Shown here: one piece after another, positions 1-7,307 of the stretch
How the letters are laid out: every line of letters begins with the position of its first letter
How positions within the stretch are numbered: the first letter of the stretch is position 1
From: JBCBWG01 sp964579305
Lineage (GTDB): Bacteria > Pseudomonadota > Alphaproteobacteria > Rhizobiales > Hyphomicrobiaceae
Assembly: GCA_964579305.1 (NCBI GenBank)
Contig: CAZOGY010000078.1
Coordinates: forward strand, 1-18,116
Reading direction: 5' to 3'
Length of the DNA stretch: 18,116 nt
The notes under the pieces: model-generated
The model's database searches: none
Told to the model about the DNA's origin: nothing
What the model saw: only the letters and a program-made list of their open reading frames with translations
Made by a program: the position numbers and the translations under genes

Positions 1-45
1 CAACGCGGTCCCCTCCGCCTTTGCCTTGATCAGGAGCCAGCGCCG

Positions 46-909
46 TTGTCTGAGACCGACCTGCTTGCCCGCATTGCCAATGCTCTTGAGCGTTTGGCGC
101 CGCCGGCCGTTGCCGCACCCGATTTCGCCGCCGCCGATGGGTTTGTCTGGCAATCCGACCCTGAGGGCTTCGTGCCGGTGCCGCAGATCAACCGGGTCCC
201 GCTGTCCCTGCTTAAGGGGGTTGACCGAGCCGCGACGCAGCTTCTGGAAAACACGGAGCGTTTTGCAAAGGGCCTGCCGGCCAACAACGCGCTGTTGTGG
301 GGCGCGCGCGGGATGGGCAAATCATCGCTCGTGAAAGCCGCGCATGCGGAAGTCGCGCGCGGGCTGCCCCGCGATCATCCGGGGCTGAAGCTGATCGAGA
401 TCCACCGCGAGGATATCGACACGCTGCCGCGGTGCATGGCGCATGTGCGCCCGCGCGAGGAACGCTTCATCGTGTTTTGCGACGACCTGTCGTTCGACCA
501 CGACGACACGAGCTATAAATCGCTGAAAGCCGTGCTCGACGGTGGGCTGGAAGGCCGGCCGCACAATGTCATTTTCTACGCCACGTCGAACCGGCGCCAC
601 CTGATGCCGCGCGACATGATGGAGAATGAGCGCTCAACCGCGATCAACCCGTCGGAGGCGGTGGAGGAAAAGGTCTCATTGTCGGACCGGTTCGGGCTCT
701 GGCTCGGTTTCCATAACGGCACGCAAGATCAGTACCTGGCGATGGTTCGCGGATACGTCGCGCACTTTGGCCTGGAGATCGATGACGAGGCGTTGCGCCG
801 CGACAGCCTGGAGTGGGCGACAACCCGTGGCGGGCGTTCTGGCCGCGTTGCCTGGCAGTACATCCAGGATCTCGCCGGCCGCCTCGGCCAGCCTCTGACG
901 CTTGATTGA
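46..909 (+). CDS. DUF815-family P-loop ATPase
   Basis: This 287-residue protein belongs to the DUF815 family of AAA-like ATPases. The family is widespread in proteobacteria and its cellular role is not established. The Walker A motif GARGMGKSS lies at residues 86-94. A Walker B-like hydrophobic run ending FCDDLSFD is at 141-151, a sensor-like YATSNRRH at 178-185, LSDRFG at 212-217, and an arginine-rich RGGRSGR near 261. The N-terminus (LLARIANALERLAPP, then a PDFAAADGFVW block) matches the family start as I know it. I therefore take the TTG at 46, which has AGGAG nine bases upstream (32-36). The frame stays open to the window edge, so a longer form cannot be excluded. The gene converges on the nlpD-like gene. 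Family assignment is firm; function is unknown. Confidence 0.9.
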   Translation: MSETDLLARIANALERLAPPAVAAPDFAAADGFVWQSDPEGFVPVPQINRVPLSLLKGVDRAATQLLENTERFAKGLPANNALLWGARGMGKSSLVKAAHAEVARGLPRDHPGLKLIEIHREDIDTLPRCMAHVRPREERFIVFCDDLSFDHDDTSYKSLKAVLDGGLEGRPHNVIFYATSNRRHLMPRDMMENERSTAINPSEAVEEKVSLSDRFGLWLGFHNGTQDQYLAMVRGYVAHFGLEIDDEALRRDSLEWATTRGGRSGRVAWQYIQDLAGRLGQPLTLD

Positions 910-960
910 TACAGGCACGATGATGACCGTGGGGGGTCGTCTGCCGCACGGCGCGGCGCG

Positions 961-1000
961 AAAAAAAAACGGGGCCCGGCAGTGCCGGCCAGGCCCCGTT
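961..1000 (-). terminator. Rho-independent terminator of the nlpD-like gene
   Basis: On the minus strand a GC-rich hairpin is followed at once by nine T residues (plus-strand A run at 961-969). The outer arms are AACGGGGCC (968-976) and GGCCCCGTT (992-1000), with a further inner pairing of CCGGC and GCCGG around an AGT loop. It begins about 20 bases past the nlpD-like stop codon. The plus-strand side has no T run, so it is not an evident terminator for the DUF815 gene. Confidence 0.9.
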
Positions 1001-1021
1001 CCCCTCGCGCCAAACTGAAGA

Positions 1022-2449
1022 TCAGGATCCAAGCAGCGGTAGCGGATCAACCGGCTTGGCACCTTCGCGCAGCTCAAAATGCAACATTGGTTGGTCGACC
1101 GATCCGGTCTGACCGGCCCGGGCAATCACCTGTCCGCGGCGGACTTGGTCGCCGCGCTTGACCAACATTTCCTTGGCGTGGGCGTATGCGGAGACCCAGC
1201 CATTGTCGTGGCGGATCAGGACGAGGTTGCCGTAGCCTTTGAGTTCGCTACCGGCGTAGGCCACCACACCATCGGCTGCGGCCCGGACGGCCGTCCCCTC
1301 AGGGACCGAGATGTCGACGCCGTCGTTGTGCGAGCCATCCCCGCGTGGCCCAAACCGCGAAATCACACGGCCACGGACCGGCCAGCGAAACTTGGCAAGG
1401 GGCTGGCGGACGTCCGGTGCCGCGCGGCGTGCATTGCCCGCCTCCGGCTGTGGCGCGTTATTGGCGTAGTCGCGCGGCTCGGCCCGCGGCGCAGGGCGAT
1501 TGTTTGCGCGATTTCCGCCATTGATGAGGTTGGCGCCACCAACTCCGCGGCCCGGCGACAGGGTGGTTGGTCCGTCCGCAGTATCGCGCGTTTCGCTGAA
1601 CGTCCGCTGTTGGGTCGCGTTCGCGGTCGTGCCAGCCGGTGTCCCGCTCAGGCGCAGAACCTGACCAGCGCGCAACTTGCGGGGATCGGAAATGCCGTTC
1701 CATGCCATCAGATCGGCGGTGCTGACCTGGGCGCGGCGGGCGATCACGTAGAGGCTATCACCGGGCTGCACCGTATAGGTATCGCCCGCCAAGTCTTGCT
1801 GCGGGGTTGGGCGCGGGGCGCTGCGACGGGGCGCTTGATAGGTATCCGAGGGGGTTTGAGAGCCAGCGCCCGCACCTGGAAGCCGCAGAACCTGTCCTTC
1901 GATAATCGTATTTGACGTCAACCCGTTCGCTTGTTTGATCGCATCCACCGATACGCCATGGCGCCGCGACAAGCGGTAGAGCGTATCGCCAGCCTGGACG
2001 GTGACGCGCCCGCCGGCAACGCCGCTGGGCGATGGGCCGCCGTCCGCAACCTGGAAGCTGCCCCGGTTCGAAACGGGCGGCCGTGGGCTCTGGCGGAATG
2101 TCGGGCGCGTTTGGTCTTGCCGCGCCTGTGGTGTTGATGGGGCGGGTAAGGGACGCGAGCGGATTGGCGCTGAAACCTGGCGCGGCTGGCTTGCAGGGTC
2201 GCGCACTGGGGCATAGCGCGGCTGCACCGAGCGGCTGCCCGATGGCGGCGCCTGATCGGAAAGCGTCGTTGGATTGAAGCTCGTGTCGCCGGAGTAATTG
2301 TCGTCAAGGTCGCCAGCGCTCAGGCGGTCTCCGCCAAAGCGCGCCACGTCGGCACTGCATCCGGCCAGGGCCGTACAGATCGAAAGCCCGGCAATCACCA
2401 AAGCATGTCGTGCGCGATGGCAACGCGGGATACGCAGTTCTACGAACAT
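1022..2449 (-). CDS. nlpD: NlpD-like lipoprotein: two LysM domains and a degenerate M23 (LytM) domain
   Basis: This is a 475-residue envelope protein. Residues 1-31 form a lipoprotein signal with lipobox ALAG|C31; serine at +2 suggests the outer membrane. A proline- and arginine-rich linker leads to LysM domains at about 148-191 and 223-268, which bind peptidoglycan. A second low-complexity linker precedes the LytM/M23 domain at about 352-470. Catalytic positions are not all kept: the usual zinc-binding His four residues before D379 is Asn375 (the sequence reads SHNDGVDI), and the first His of the final HxH is Met455 (MLHF). This resembles E. coli NlpD, which activates an amidase and does not cut the wall itself; that role is inferred here. 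The ATG is preceded by GAGAGGTG. Unlike the common surE-pcm-nlpD order, no pcm lies upstream, and a 427-bp gap with a CtrA-type box suggests its own promoter. Confidence 0.88.
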   Translation of the reverse strand: MFVELRIPRCHRARHALVIAGLSICTALAGCSADVARFGGDRLSAGDLDDNYSGDTSFNPTTLSDQAPPSGSRSVQPRYAPVRDPASQPRQVSAPIRSRPLPAPSTPQARQDQTRPTFRQSPRPPVSNRGSFQVADGGPSPSGVAGGRVTVQAGDTLYRLSRRHGVSVDAIKQANGLTSNTIIEGQVLRLPGAGAGSQTPSDTYQAPRRSAPRPTPQQDLAGDTYTVQPGDSLYVIARRAQVSTADLMAWNGISDPRKLRAGQVLRLSGTPAGTTANATQQRTFSETRDTADGPTTLSPGRGVGGANLINGGNRANNRPAPRAEPRDYANNAPQPEAGNARRAAPDVRQPLAKFRWPVRGRVISRFGPRGDGSHNDGVDISVPEGTAVRAAADGVVAYAGSELKGYGNLVLIRHDNGWVSAYAHAKEMLVKRGDQVRRGQVIARAGQTGSVDQPMLHFELREGAKPVDPLPLLGS

Positions 2450-2489
2450 TTTGCACCTCTCAACGCCGCCAAAACTTAACGGTAAACCG

Positions 2490-2505
2490 GTTAATCGGCT
2501 CTTAA
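2490..2505 (-). promoter_or_regulatory. CtrA-type binding site upstream of the nlpD-like gene
   Basis: Read on the minus strand the sequence is TTAAGAGCCGATTAAC, an exact match to the alphaproteobacterial CtrA consensus TTAA-N7-TTAAC. Its near edge is 41 bases upstream of the nlpD-like ATG. A further inverted half-site (TTAAC on the plus strand) lies at 2476-2480. In this GC-rich DNA such an AT-rich match is uncommon. CtrA binding is an inference from consensus only. Confidence 0.5.
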
Positions 2506-2822
2506 GCCATGTCGCGCGCGTGGCGTACCTTCACGGTTGACTGTGCCGCAATCCATGTTGCTGGACCAACCGGGCCGCGTCCGCCCGTCTGAGACGTGAA
2601 GCAACCGCTGCGCCTCGCCCCTTGCCGCCTATGCCGCCAGGATTAAAGTCGCGACATTCAAGCTGAACGAGCGATGAACCGCCCGCGGCGCGCTGTGGCT
2701 CGCGACATCGCCAGCCCGCAGCCCGGCAAACGTCCCTTGTAGACATGCCGCTAAATTGCGCAGATGCCGGGGCCGTGATGTGACGCGGCTGCGGCGGTCA
2801 ATCCTGCGGTTTCGCAAAACTT

Positions 2823-2868
2823 AAAAAGACAGTGCTGCCGCTTTGCCGGGACTGCCCCCGGCGCTGTC
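2823..2868 (-). terminator. Probable terminator after surE
   Basis: It starts about ten bases past the surE stop. Arms GACAG/CTGTC (2828-2832 with 2864-2868) enclose an inner hairpin GCCGGG/CCCGGC (2845-2850 with 2857-2862). On the minus strand five T residues follow (plus-strand A run 2823-2827). The inner loop region is bulky, so this is less clean than the terminator at 961-1000. Confidence 0.55.
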
Positions 2869-2876
2869 CACCCGCA

Positions 2877-3650
2877 TCAAGAGGTTTTGTCGCGGAATGT
2901 GCGCGACAGGGCCTCATGCATGTCGGCATGCGTCAGGTTCAGGTACAGCGGCGTCACGGAGACATAGCCGTTATAAACCGCATGCAGGTCGGTGCCCTCC
3001 GGCGGGTCGGAGCGCTTGCGCTGGAACTGGAACCAGTAATAGGGCGTGCCCCAAGTATCCTGACGCTCGTCGATTTCCATCAGGTCCATGTCGCGGCGAC
3101 CCTGGCGGGTGACCTTGATGCCTTGGACCTCGTCCTTCGGGTACGGTGGGAAGTTCACGTTCATCAGAACGCCTTCCGGCCAGTCCTGGGCCAGCAGTTG
3201 CCGCGCGATGTCGGCCCCGTAGTGTTCGGCCGTTTCCCAATGCAAATGCCGGCCGGCAGGGCCACCGAATGCCTGGCTCATGGCGATCGACCGGATGCCG
3301 ACGAGCGTGCCTTCAAAGGCCGCAGCAATGGTGCCCGAATAGGTGACGTCTTCAGCGATGTTCTGGCCGCGGTTGACGCCCGACAAGATCAGATCCGGCC
3401 GCTTGTCCTTCATCACGTGACGCACGGCCATGATGACGCAGTCAGTCGGGGTGCCGCGCACGGCAAATGTCCGATCATCGACTTCGGTCATGCGCAAAGG
3501 CTCGCGCAATGACAGCGAATGCCCTGCCCCGGAATGGTTCGTCTGCGGGGCCACGCACCACACGTCGTCGGACAGCGCGGCAGCGATCTTGCGCAACGAC
3601 TTGAGCCCGTCGGCGTCGATGCCGTCGTCGTTGGTGACCAGAATGCGCAT
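2877..3650 (-). CDS. surE: 5'/3'-nucleotidase SurE
   Basis: This is a 257-residue survival protein SurE, a metal-dependent phosphatase that removes phosphate from nucleoside 5'- and 3'-monophosphates in the cytoplasm. The family start MRILVTNDDGI gives metal ligands Asp8 and Asp9. NHSGAGHSLSL (38-48), RGTPTDC (65-71) and LSGVNRGQN (89-97, with Asn93 as probable ligand) complete the active-site signature. An in-frame ATG at 3674 would add eight residues, but the ATG at 3650 has GAGG five bases upstream and matches the family N-terminus. It follows serS by about 58 bases and is probably the last gene of the tat-serS-surE run, given the hairpin just after its stop. Confidence 0.95.
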   Translation of the reverse strand: MRILVTNDDGIDADGLKSLRKIAAALSDDVWCVAPQTNHSGAGHSLSLREPLRMTEVDDRTFAVRGTPTDCVIMAVRHVMKDKRPDLILSGVNRGQNIAEDVTYSGTIAAAFEGTLVGIRSIAMSQAFGGPAGRHLHWETAEHYGADIARQLLAQDWPEGVLMNVNFPPYPKDEVQGIKVTRQGRRDMDLMEIDERQDTWGTPYYWFQFQRKRSDPPEGTDLHAVYNGYVSVTPLYLNLTHADMHEALSRTFRDKTS

Positions 3651-3708
3651 AAGAACCTCTGTCAAAGATGTCATCGCGGCTGAGCAGCGCGCGGGGCGAC
3701 AACGTCCT

Positions 3709-4998
3709 TCAAGCTGAAGGCATCTCGATTTTCGTCAGCCCGCCCATGTAGGGGTGTAACGCATCCGGCACCACAACGGACCCGTCGGGTTGCTGGTAGG
3801 CCTCTAGGATCGCGATCATCGTGCGGCCAACGGCGAGGCCGGAGCCGTTCAGTGTATGGACGAAGCGGATGTCCTTTTTTTCCCCGGCTACACGATAGCG
3901 CGCGTCCATGCGGCGGGCCTGGAAGTCGCCGCAGATCGAGCACGACGAGATCTCGCGATAGGCGTTCTGACCCGGCAGCCAAACCTCAAGGTCATACGTT
4001 TTGCGGGCGGAAAAGCCCATGTCGCCGGCGCACAGCAGCATGACGCGATAGGAGAGCCCGAGGCGCTTGAGGACTTCTTCGGCGCACGCGGTCATGCGTT
4101 CATGCTCGTCGATCGCCTGGTCTTCGGTTGTGATCGAGACGAGTTCGACCTTGGAGAACTGGTGCATACGGATCATGCCGCGCACGTCGCGCCCGGCCGA
4201 GCCGGCTTCCGAGCGGAAGCACGGCGTCCAAGCGGTGAACCGCAACGGCAGCTCCCCGCCATCGAGGATCTCCTCGCGCACCAGGTTCGTCAGCGGGACT
4301 TCAGCGGTGGGAATGAGCCAGAAATCCTGATCAACCTTGAACAGATCGTCGGCAAATTTCGGCAGTTGCGCCGTGCCGTAGAGCGCTGGATCGCGCACCA
4401 GGAACGGCGGAGAGACTTCGAGGTAGCCGAACTCGCTCGTGTGCAAATCCAGCATGAACTGGGCGATGGCGCGCTCCAGCCGCGCAAGCTGGCCCTTGAG
4501 GATCACGAACCGCGCGCCCGACATCTTGGCGGCGGTCTCAAAGTCCATCAGGCCAAGCGCTTCGCCGATGTCGAAGTGCTCTTTCGCGCCGTCGATCGTC
4601 ACGGGCTCACCGACCGTGCGGACAACGACGTTATCGCTTTCGTCGACGCCTTCGGGCACGTCGTCGAGCGGAATGTTCGGGAGCCCTTCGAGGGCTGCAC
4701 GCAGTTCCGCGTCGATCTCGCGTTCGACAGCTTCGCCGGATTGCACGAACTCTTTCAGCTCGGCAACTTCGGCTTTGAGTTTATCAGCAAGCTCCATGTC
4801 CTTGGCGCCCATGGCCTTGCCGATTTCTTTCGACGCGGTATTGCGGCGAGCCTGGGCGTCCTGGAGCTTTTGAAGGTGCGCGCGGCGCTTTTCGTCAACT
4901 GCGATGAGGGGTGCGGCTTTGACGTCGCTGCGCCCGCGCCGGGCCATGCCAGCCTCGAACGCGCCCTGGTTGTCGCGGATCCATTTGATGTCGAACAT
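3709..4998 (-). CDS. serS: Serine--tRNA ligase
   Basis: This is a 429-residue class II aminoacyl-tRNA synthetase that charges tRNA-Ser, and also the selenocysteine tRNA where one exists. The charged N-terminal region at about 30-100 is the long antiparallel coiled-coil arm that contacts the tRNA. The catalytic core shows TAEVPLTNL (231-239), motif 2 at about 260-282 beginning FRSEAG, and motif 3 GSGLAVGRT (385-393). The family N-terminus MFDIKWIRDN fixes the start at 4998. A GTG at 5013 would add five residues (MRRPT); neither start has a strong ribosome-binding site. Length is normal. It lies between tatC and surE, the usual order in alphaproteobacteria. The 156-bp gap to tatC holds no clear signal beyond a CCTATAGG palindrome at 5034-5041. 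Confidence 0.97.
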   Translation of the reverse strand: MFDIKWIRDNQGAFEAGMARRGRSDVKAAPLIAVDEKRRAHLQKLQDAQARRNTASKEIGKAMGAKDMELADKLKAEVAELKEFVQSGEAVEREIDAELRAALEGLPNIPLDDVPEGVDESDNVVVRTVGEPVTIDGAKEHFDIGEALGLMDFETAAKMSGARFVILKGQLARLERAIAQFMLDLHTSEFGYLEVSPPFLVRDPALYGTAQLPKFADDLFKVDQDFWLIPTAEVPLTNLVREEILDGGELPLRFTAWTPCFRSEAGSAGRDVRGMIRMHQFSKVELVSITTEDQAIDEHERMTACAEEVLKRLGLSYRVMLLCAGDMGFSARKTYDLEVWLPGQNAYREISSCSICGDFQARRMDARYRVAGEKKDIRFVHTLNGSGLAVGRTMIAILEAYQQPDGSVVVPDALHPYMGGLTKIEMPSA

Positions 4999-5154
4999 GG
5001 TCGGTCGTCGCACCCCGTGTGTTGCCGGCGAGACCTATAGGCGTTCGGCCCCCGCGCGGTCTACCCGGGCGGCGGGTGTGTCCTCAATCAGCTCAGTGCG
5101 CGCGTTGATCTCGACGTGTGAGCGACCTGGCGAGCATGACCTGACGTCTGGGAC

Positions 5155-5973
5155 TTACGCGGCATCGGGTTCGGCGTCGTCGTCTTCCGTTCGGCGTTTC
5201 TCAAAGTAGGCGACGGCGAGGATGGAGATCTCGTAGAGGCCGATTGTCGGCAGCGCCATGGCAATCTGGCTTATCGGGTCGGGCGGCGTCAGGATGGCGG
5301 CGGCCACAAAGGCGGCCAAGATCGCCCAGCGGCGCTTGTCTCGCAAAGTTGCCGCATCAACCGCGCCGGCCCGTGCAAGCAACGTCAGGATCACCGGAAG
5401 CTGAAAACAGATCCCAAAACCGATGATCAGCGTCATGATCAGGGATAGATATTCTGAGACGCGCGCTTCCAGCGTGATCTGCACGTCGCCGGTCTGTTCC
5501 ATAGACAGAAAGAACGCCATCGCAAGCGGCATGACGACGAAGTAAACAACAGCCGCGCCGATCACAAACAGAATTGGCGTCGCGATCAGATACGGCAAAA
5601 ACGCCTCGCGCTCGTCCCGGTAGAGGCCCGGAGCCACGAACTTGTAGACCTGGATCGCCAACAACGGGAACGCCAGGAACACCGCACCAAACAACGCCAA
5701 ACGAATCTGGGTGAAGAAAAACTCGTGCGGCGCGGTATAGATCATGCGGATCGGCGCTTCAGTGCCGCGGGCCACTTTATAGGGCCAGATCAGGATATTG
5801 TAGATTTCCTGGGCAAAGCCAAAGCACAGCACGAATCCGATCGCGATGCCGATCAGCGCATAGACGAGCCGCGTGCGCAGCTCGACCAGGTGTTCCATGA
5901 GCGGTGCTTTGGAAGCTTCGACTTCATCTTGGCCGGGCCTGCTGGGCTGCCCACTGTCGACTTCAACACTCAT
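5155..5973 (-). CDS. tatC: Sec-independent protein translocase TatC
   Basis: This is a 272-residue inner-membrane protein. With TatB it forms the receptor for twin-arginine signal peptides, and it recruits TatA to export folded proteins. After about 25 charged residues comes the conserved cytoplasmic HLVELRTRL (28-36), then six hydrophobic segments starting near residues 37, 90, 128, 176, 213 and 234. The loop FVAPGLYRDEREAF (112-125) is a TatC signature. The C-terminus (EKRRTEDDDAEPDAA) is charged and cytoplasmic. The ATG overlaps the tatB stop as ATGA, so the two are probably translationally coupled, which fits their equimolar complex. Confidence 0.97.
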   Translation of the reverse strand: MSVEVDSGQPSRPGQDEVEASKAPLMEHLVELRTRLVYALIGIAIGFVLCFGFAQEIYNILIWPYKVARGTEAPIRMIYTAPHEFFFTQIRLALFGAVFLAFPLLAIQVYKFVAPGLYRDEREAFLPYLIATPILFVIGAAVVYFVVMPLAMAFFLSMEQTGDVQITLEARVSEYLSLIMTLIIGFGICFQLPVILTLLARAGAVDAATLRDKRRWAILAAFVAAAILTPPDPISQIAMALPTIGLYEISILAVAYFEKRRTEDDDAEPDAA

Positions 5974-6731
5974 GATGCGAGCGCCTGAGGTTGCGATGCG
6001 GAAGCTTGCGGCTTGGCGGAAGCCTCGTGATCCTCGTCTGGCTCCACCGCGCCTGGATCATCGATGATCACACCGGCGGCCTCGTCATCGCCAGAGGAGC
6101 CAACGCCATTGGCTGCGGAACCGGTCGCGTCATCCTGGACAACCGCACCGTTGGAGGCGGCTTGCGCGTGCCCGGACGCCGCCTTGGATGCAACGGCTGA
6201 AGCGGCAGCCGCAGCGGCTGCATTGACAGGCGATGGCGCAGCCGCCGGGGCATCGGACGTACCAGCGGCCACAGCAGACCCGTTGGGATCAGCGCTGGTT
6301 TCGGCAGCGCCATCAGCGGTCGCACCGCGCCGTTCCATGGCTGCCTTGGCTGCCGCGCGGGCGGCGCTGCCCTCGACTGGTTGACCGTCGCCGTCCGTCA
6401 GCCAGTCCAACTCATCCATGTCATAGTTTGGGGTGTACGGCGCTTTGGTCGGGCCTTCCCAATCGGCCGGCGTCATCGCGGCATCGTCGGAGATCTCGCG
6501 CAACGAACTATCCGCGCCGGATTTGATCTGGTCGAACTCTTTCTTGATATCTTCGAACTCGGTATCGGCAATTGCCTCGTCGAACTGCGCCCGGAACTCG
6601 CCAGCCTGGCGGCGTAGCACCCCAACATACCTGCCAATGGTGCGCGCAAGCTCCGGTAGCTCCTTGGGCCCTACGACCAAGAGTGCGACGATGCCCATCA
6701 TGAAGAGTTCGGCCCAGCCGATATCAAGCAT
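5970..6731 (-). CDS. tatB: Sec-independent protein translocase TatB
   Basis: This is a 253-residue TatB. The start MLDIGWAELFMMGIVALLVVG is the single N-terminal membrane segment, followed by the GPKELPEL hinge and an amphipathic helix to about residue 75. TatB works with TatC in signal-peptide recognition. From about residue 115 to the end the protein is Ala/Ser/Gly/Asp-rich with poly-alanine runs; this tail is long for the family and is probably disordered in the cytoplasm. AAGG lies nine bases before the ATG. It overlaps tatC by four bases, but a 233-bp spacer separates it from tatA. Confidence 0.94.
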   Translation of the reverse strand: MLDIGWAELFMMGIVALLVVGPKELPELARTIGRYVGVLRRQAGEFRAQFDEAIADTEFEDIKKEFDQIKSGADSSLREISDDAAMTPADWEGPTKAPYTPNYDMDELDWLTDGDGQPVEGSAARAAAKAAMERRGATADGAAETSADPNGSAVAAGTSDAPAAAPSPVNAAAAAAASAVASKAASGHAQAASNGAVVQDDATGSAANGVGSSGDDEAAGVIIDDPGAVEPDEDHEASAKPQASASQPQALAS

Positions 6732-6760
6732 TCAGGTCGACCTTTGAGTGGGCGCGCGCC

Positions 6761-6803
6761 AGTTCCGACCCGGAACTCTGTGCAGCCCGTTCCGTCCCGG
6801 AAC
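6761..6803. promoter_or_regulatory. Two matched inverted repeats upstream of tatB
   Basis: AGTTCCGACCCGGAACT (6761-6777) is a perfect 7-bp dyad with a 3-base centre. GTTCCGTCCCGGAAC (6789-6803) repeats it with 6-bp arms. The two centres are 27 bp apart, and the nearer one is 30 bases upstream of the tatB ATG. The shared form is GTTCCG-N3-CGGAAC. Tandem copies suggest an operator for a dimeric regulator; two small RNA hairpins in the tat mRNA are the alternative. I cannot name a regulator with this site. Confidence 0.45.
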
Positions 6804-6933
6804 TTCCAGCAAGCTGCGCGCCGCCCGTGTCTACCGCTCCAATTCACGCGCAACGTCTTAACACACTGCGCATTAAAGGCGCGTTTCGAACCGACGCCGC
6901 GCTACGCGGGAGACGTCCTAGCGACGGCGCCGT

Positions 6934-6952
6934 ATCGTGTTCCGCACACGAT
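6934..6952 (-). other. Intercistronic hairpin after tatA
   Basis: ATCGTGT (6934-6940) and ACACGAT (6946-6952) form a perfect 7-bp stem with a 5-base loop, beginning about 12 bases past the tatA stop. No T run follows on the minus strand, so it is not a standard intrinsic terminator. It could protect or process the tatA message or reduce read-through into tatBC; that is inference. Confidence 0.4.
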
Positions 6953-6964
6953 CCAGAGCGCTGT

Positions 6965-7186
6965 TTAGCTGACTTTCGTGCCTTCTTCCGACTTGGAAGA
7001 TGTCCCGTCGATCACCTTGGGATCGTTGGAGGATTTTTCAGCGACCTCGTCGTCGGCCATGCCTTTTTTGAAGCTCTTGATGCCTTTGGCAACGTCGCCC
7101 ATGACCTCGGAAATTTTGCCGCGGCCGAAGAGCAGGACAACGATCACCAAAACGATCAGCCAGTGCCAAATGCTCATTGCACCCAT
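6965..7186 (-). CDS. tatA: Sec-independent protein translocase TatA
   Basis: This is a 73-residue TatA, the subunit that assembles in many copies to form the export path for folded proteins. MGAMSIWHWLIVLVIVVLLF is the membrane segment, FGRGKI (20-25) the hinge, and about 26-42 the amphipathic helix (GDVAKGIKSFKKGM). A short acidic and serine-rich tail follows. The longer in-frame start at 7258 adds 24 residues unlike any TatA, so I take the ATG at 7186, which carries the family N-terminus; GGGAG lies 11 bases upstream. The 121-bp leader after the ABC gene contains a TATATC hexamer that could be a -10 element, but no good -35 accompanies it. Confidence 0.96.
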   Translation of the reverse strand: MGAMSIWHWLIVLVIVVLLFGRGKISEVMGDVAKGIKSFKKGMADDEVAEKSSNDPKVIDGTSSKSEEGTKVS

Positions 7187-7307
7187 AGCGATCGTAACTC
7201 CCTTGACTGTGGCCTTTCGTGCGGCCCGTGGTTTTTCCGATATATCGCAGATCGCCATGGCGGCTACAAGGCGCGGCCCGTCTCACGGCCTTTCGTCGTA
7301 GATTTGG

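Larger units (their letters stand above)
2450..2876. other. 427-bp non-coding region between surE and the nlpD-like gene
   Basis: No credible gene is present. The short open frames on both strands are arginine-rich and resemble no family. No motif of protein L-isoaspartate methyltransferase (pcm), which often sits here in proteobacteria, can be read. The nlpD-proximal end holds TTAA-rich sequence with a CtrA-type box (2490-2505). The surE-proximal end holds a hairpin with a T run (2823-2868). The middle, about 2510-2820, shows nothing I recognise. Confidence 0.6.

Noticed and set aside
1079..1915. Plus-strand open frame of 278 codons opposite the nlpD-like gene
   Set aside because: It is a shadow of the LysM/LytM coding sequence with no recognisable domain.
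2531..2817. Two minus-strand short open frames in the surE-nlpD gap, considered as a pcm remnant
   Set aside because: Neither shows the glycine-rich SAM-binding motif of Pcm or any other family pattern; they are arginine-rich noise.
2832..3512. Plus-strand open frame of 226 codons opposite surE
   Set aside because: It is antisense to surE, which has full catalytic motifs; the translated plus-strand product matches nothing.
3856..5040. Plus-strand open frame of 394 codons opposite serS
   Set aside because: It is fully antisense to serS, has no ribosome-binding site or family motif, and its composition is what high-GC third positions produce on the opposite strand.
6858..6876. Second TTAA pair considered as a CtrA site in the tatA-tatB spacer
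   Set aside because: The spacing between the TTAA elements is 11, not 7.
7187..7307. Possible promoter for tatA on the minus strand (TTGTAG, then GATATA or TATATC)
   Set aside because: The best pairings match only about half of each hexamer or need a 19-base spacer, so the signal is too weak to annotate.
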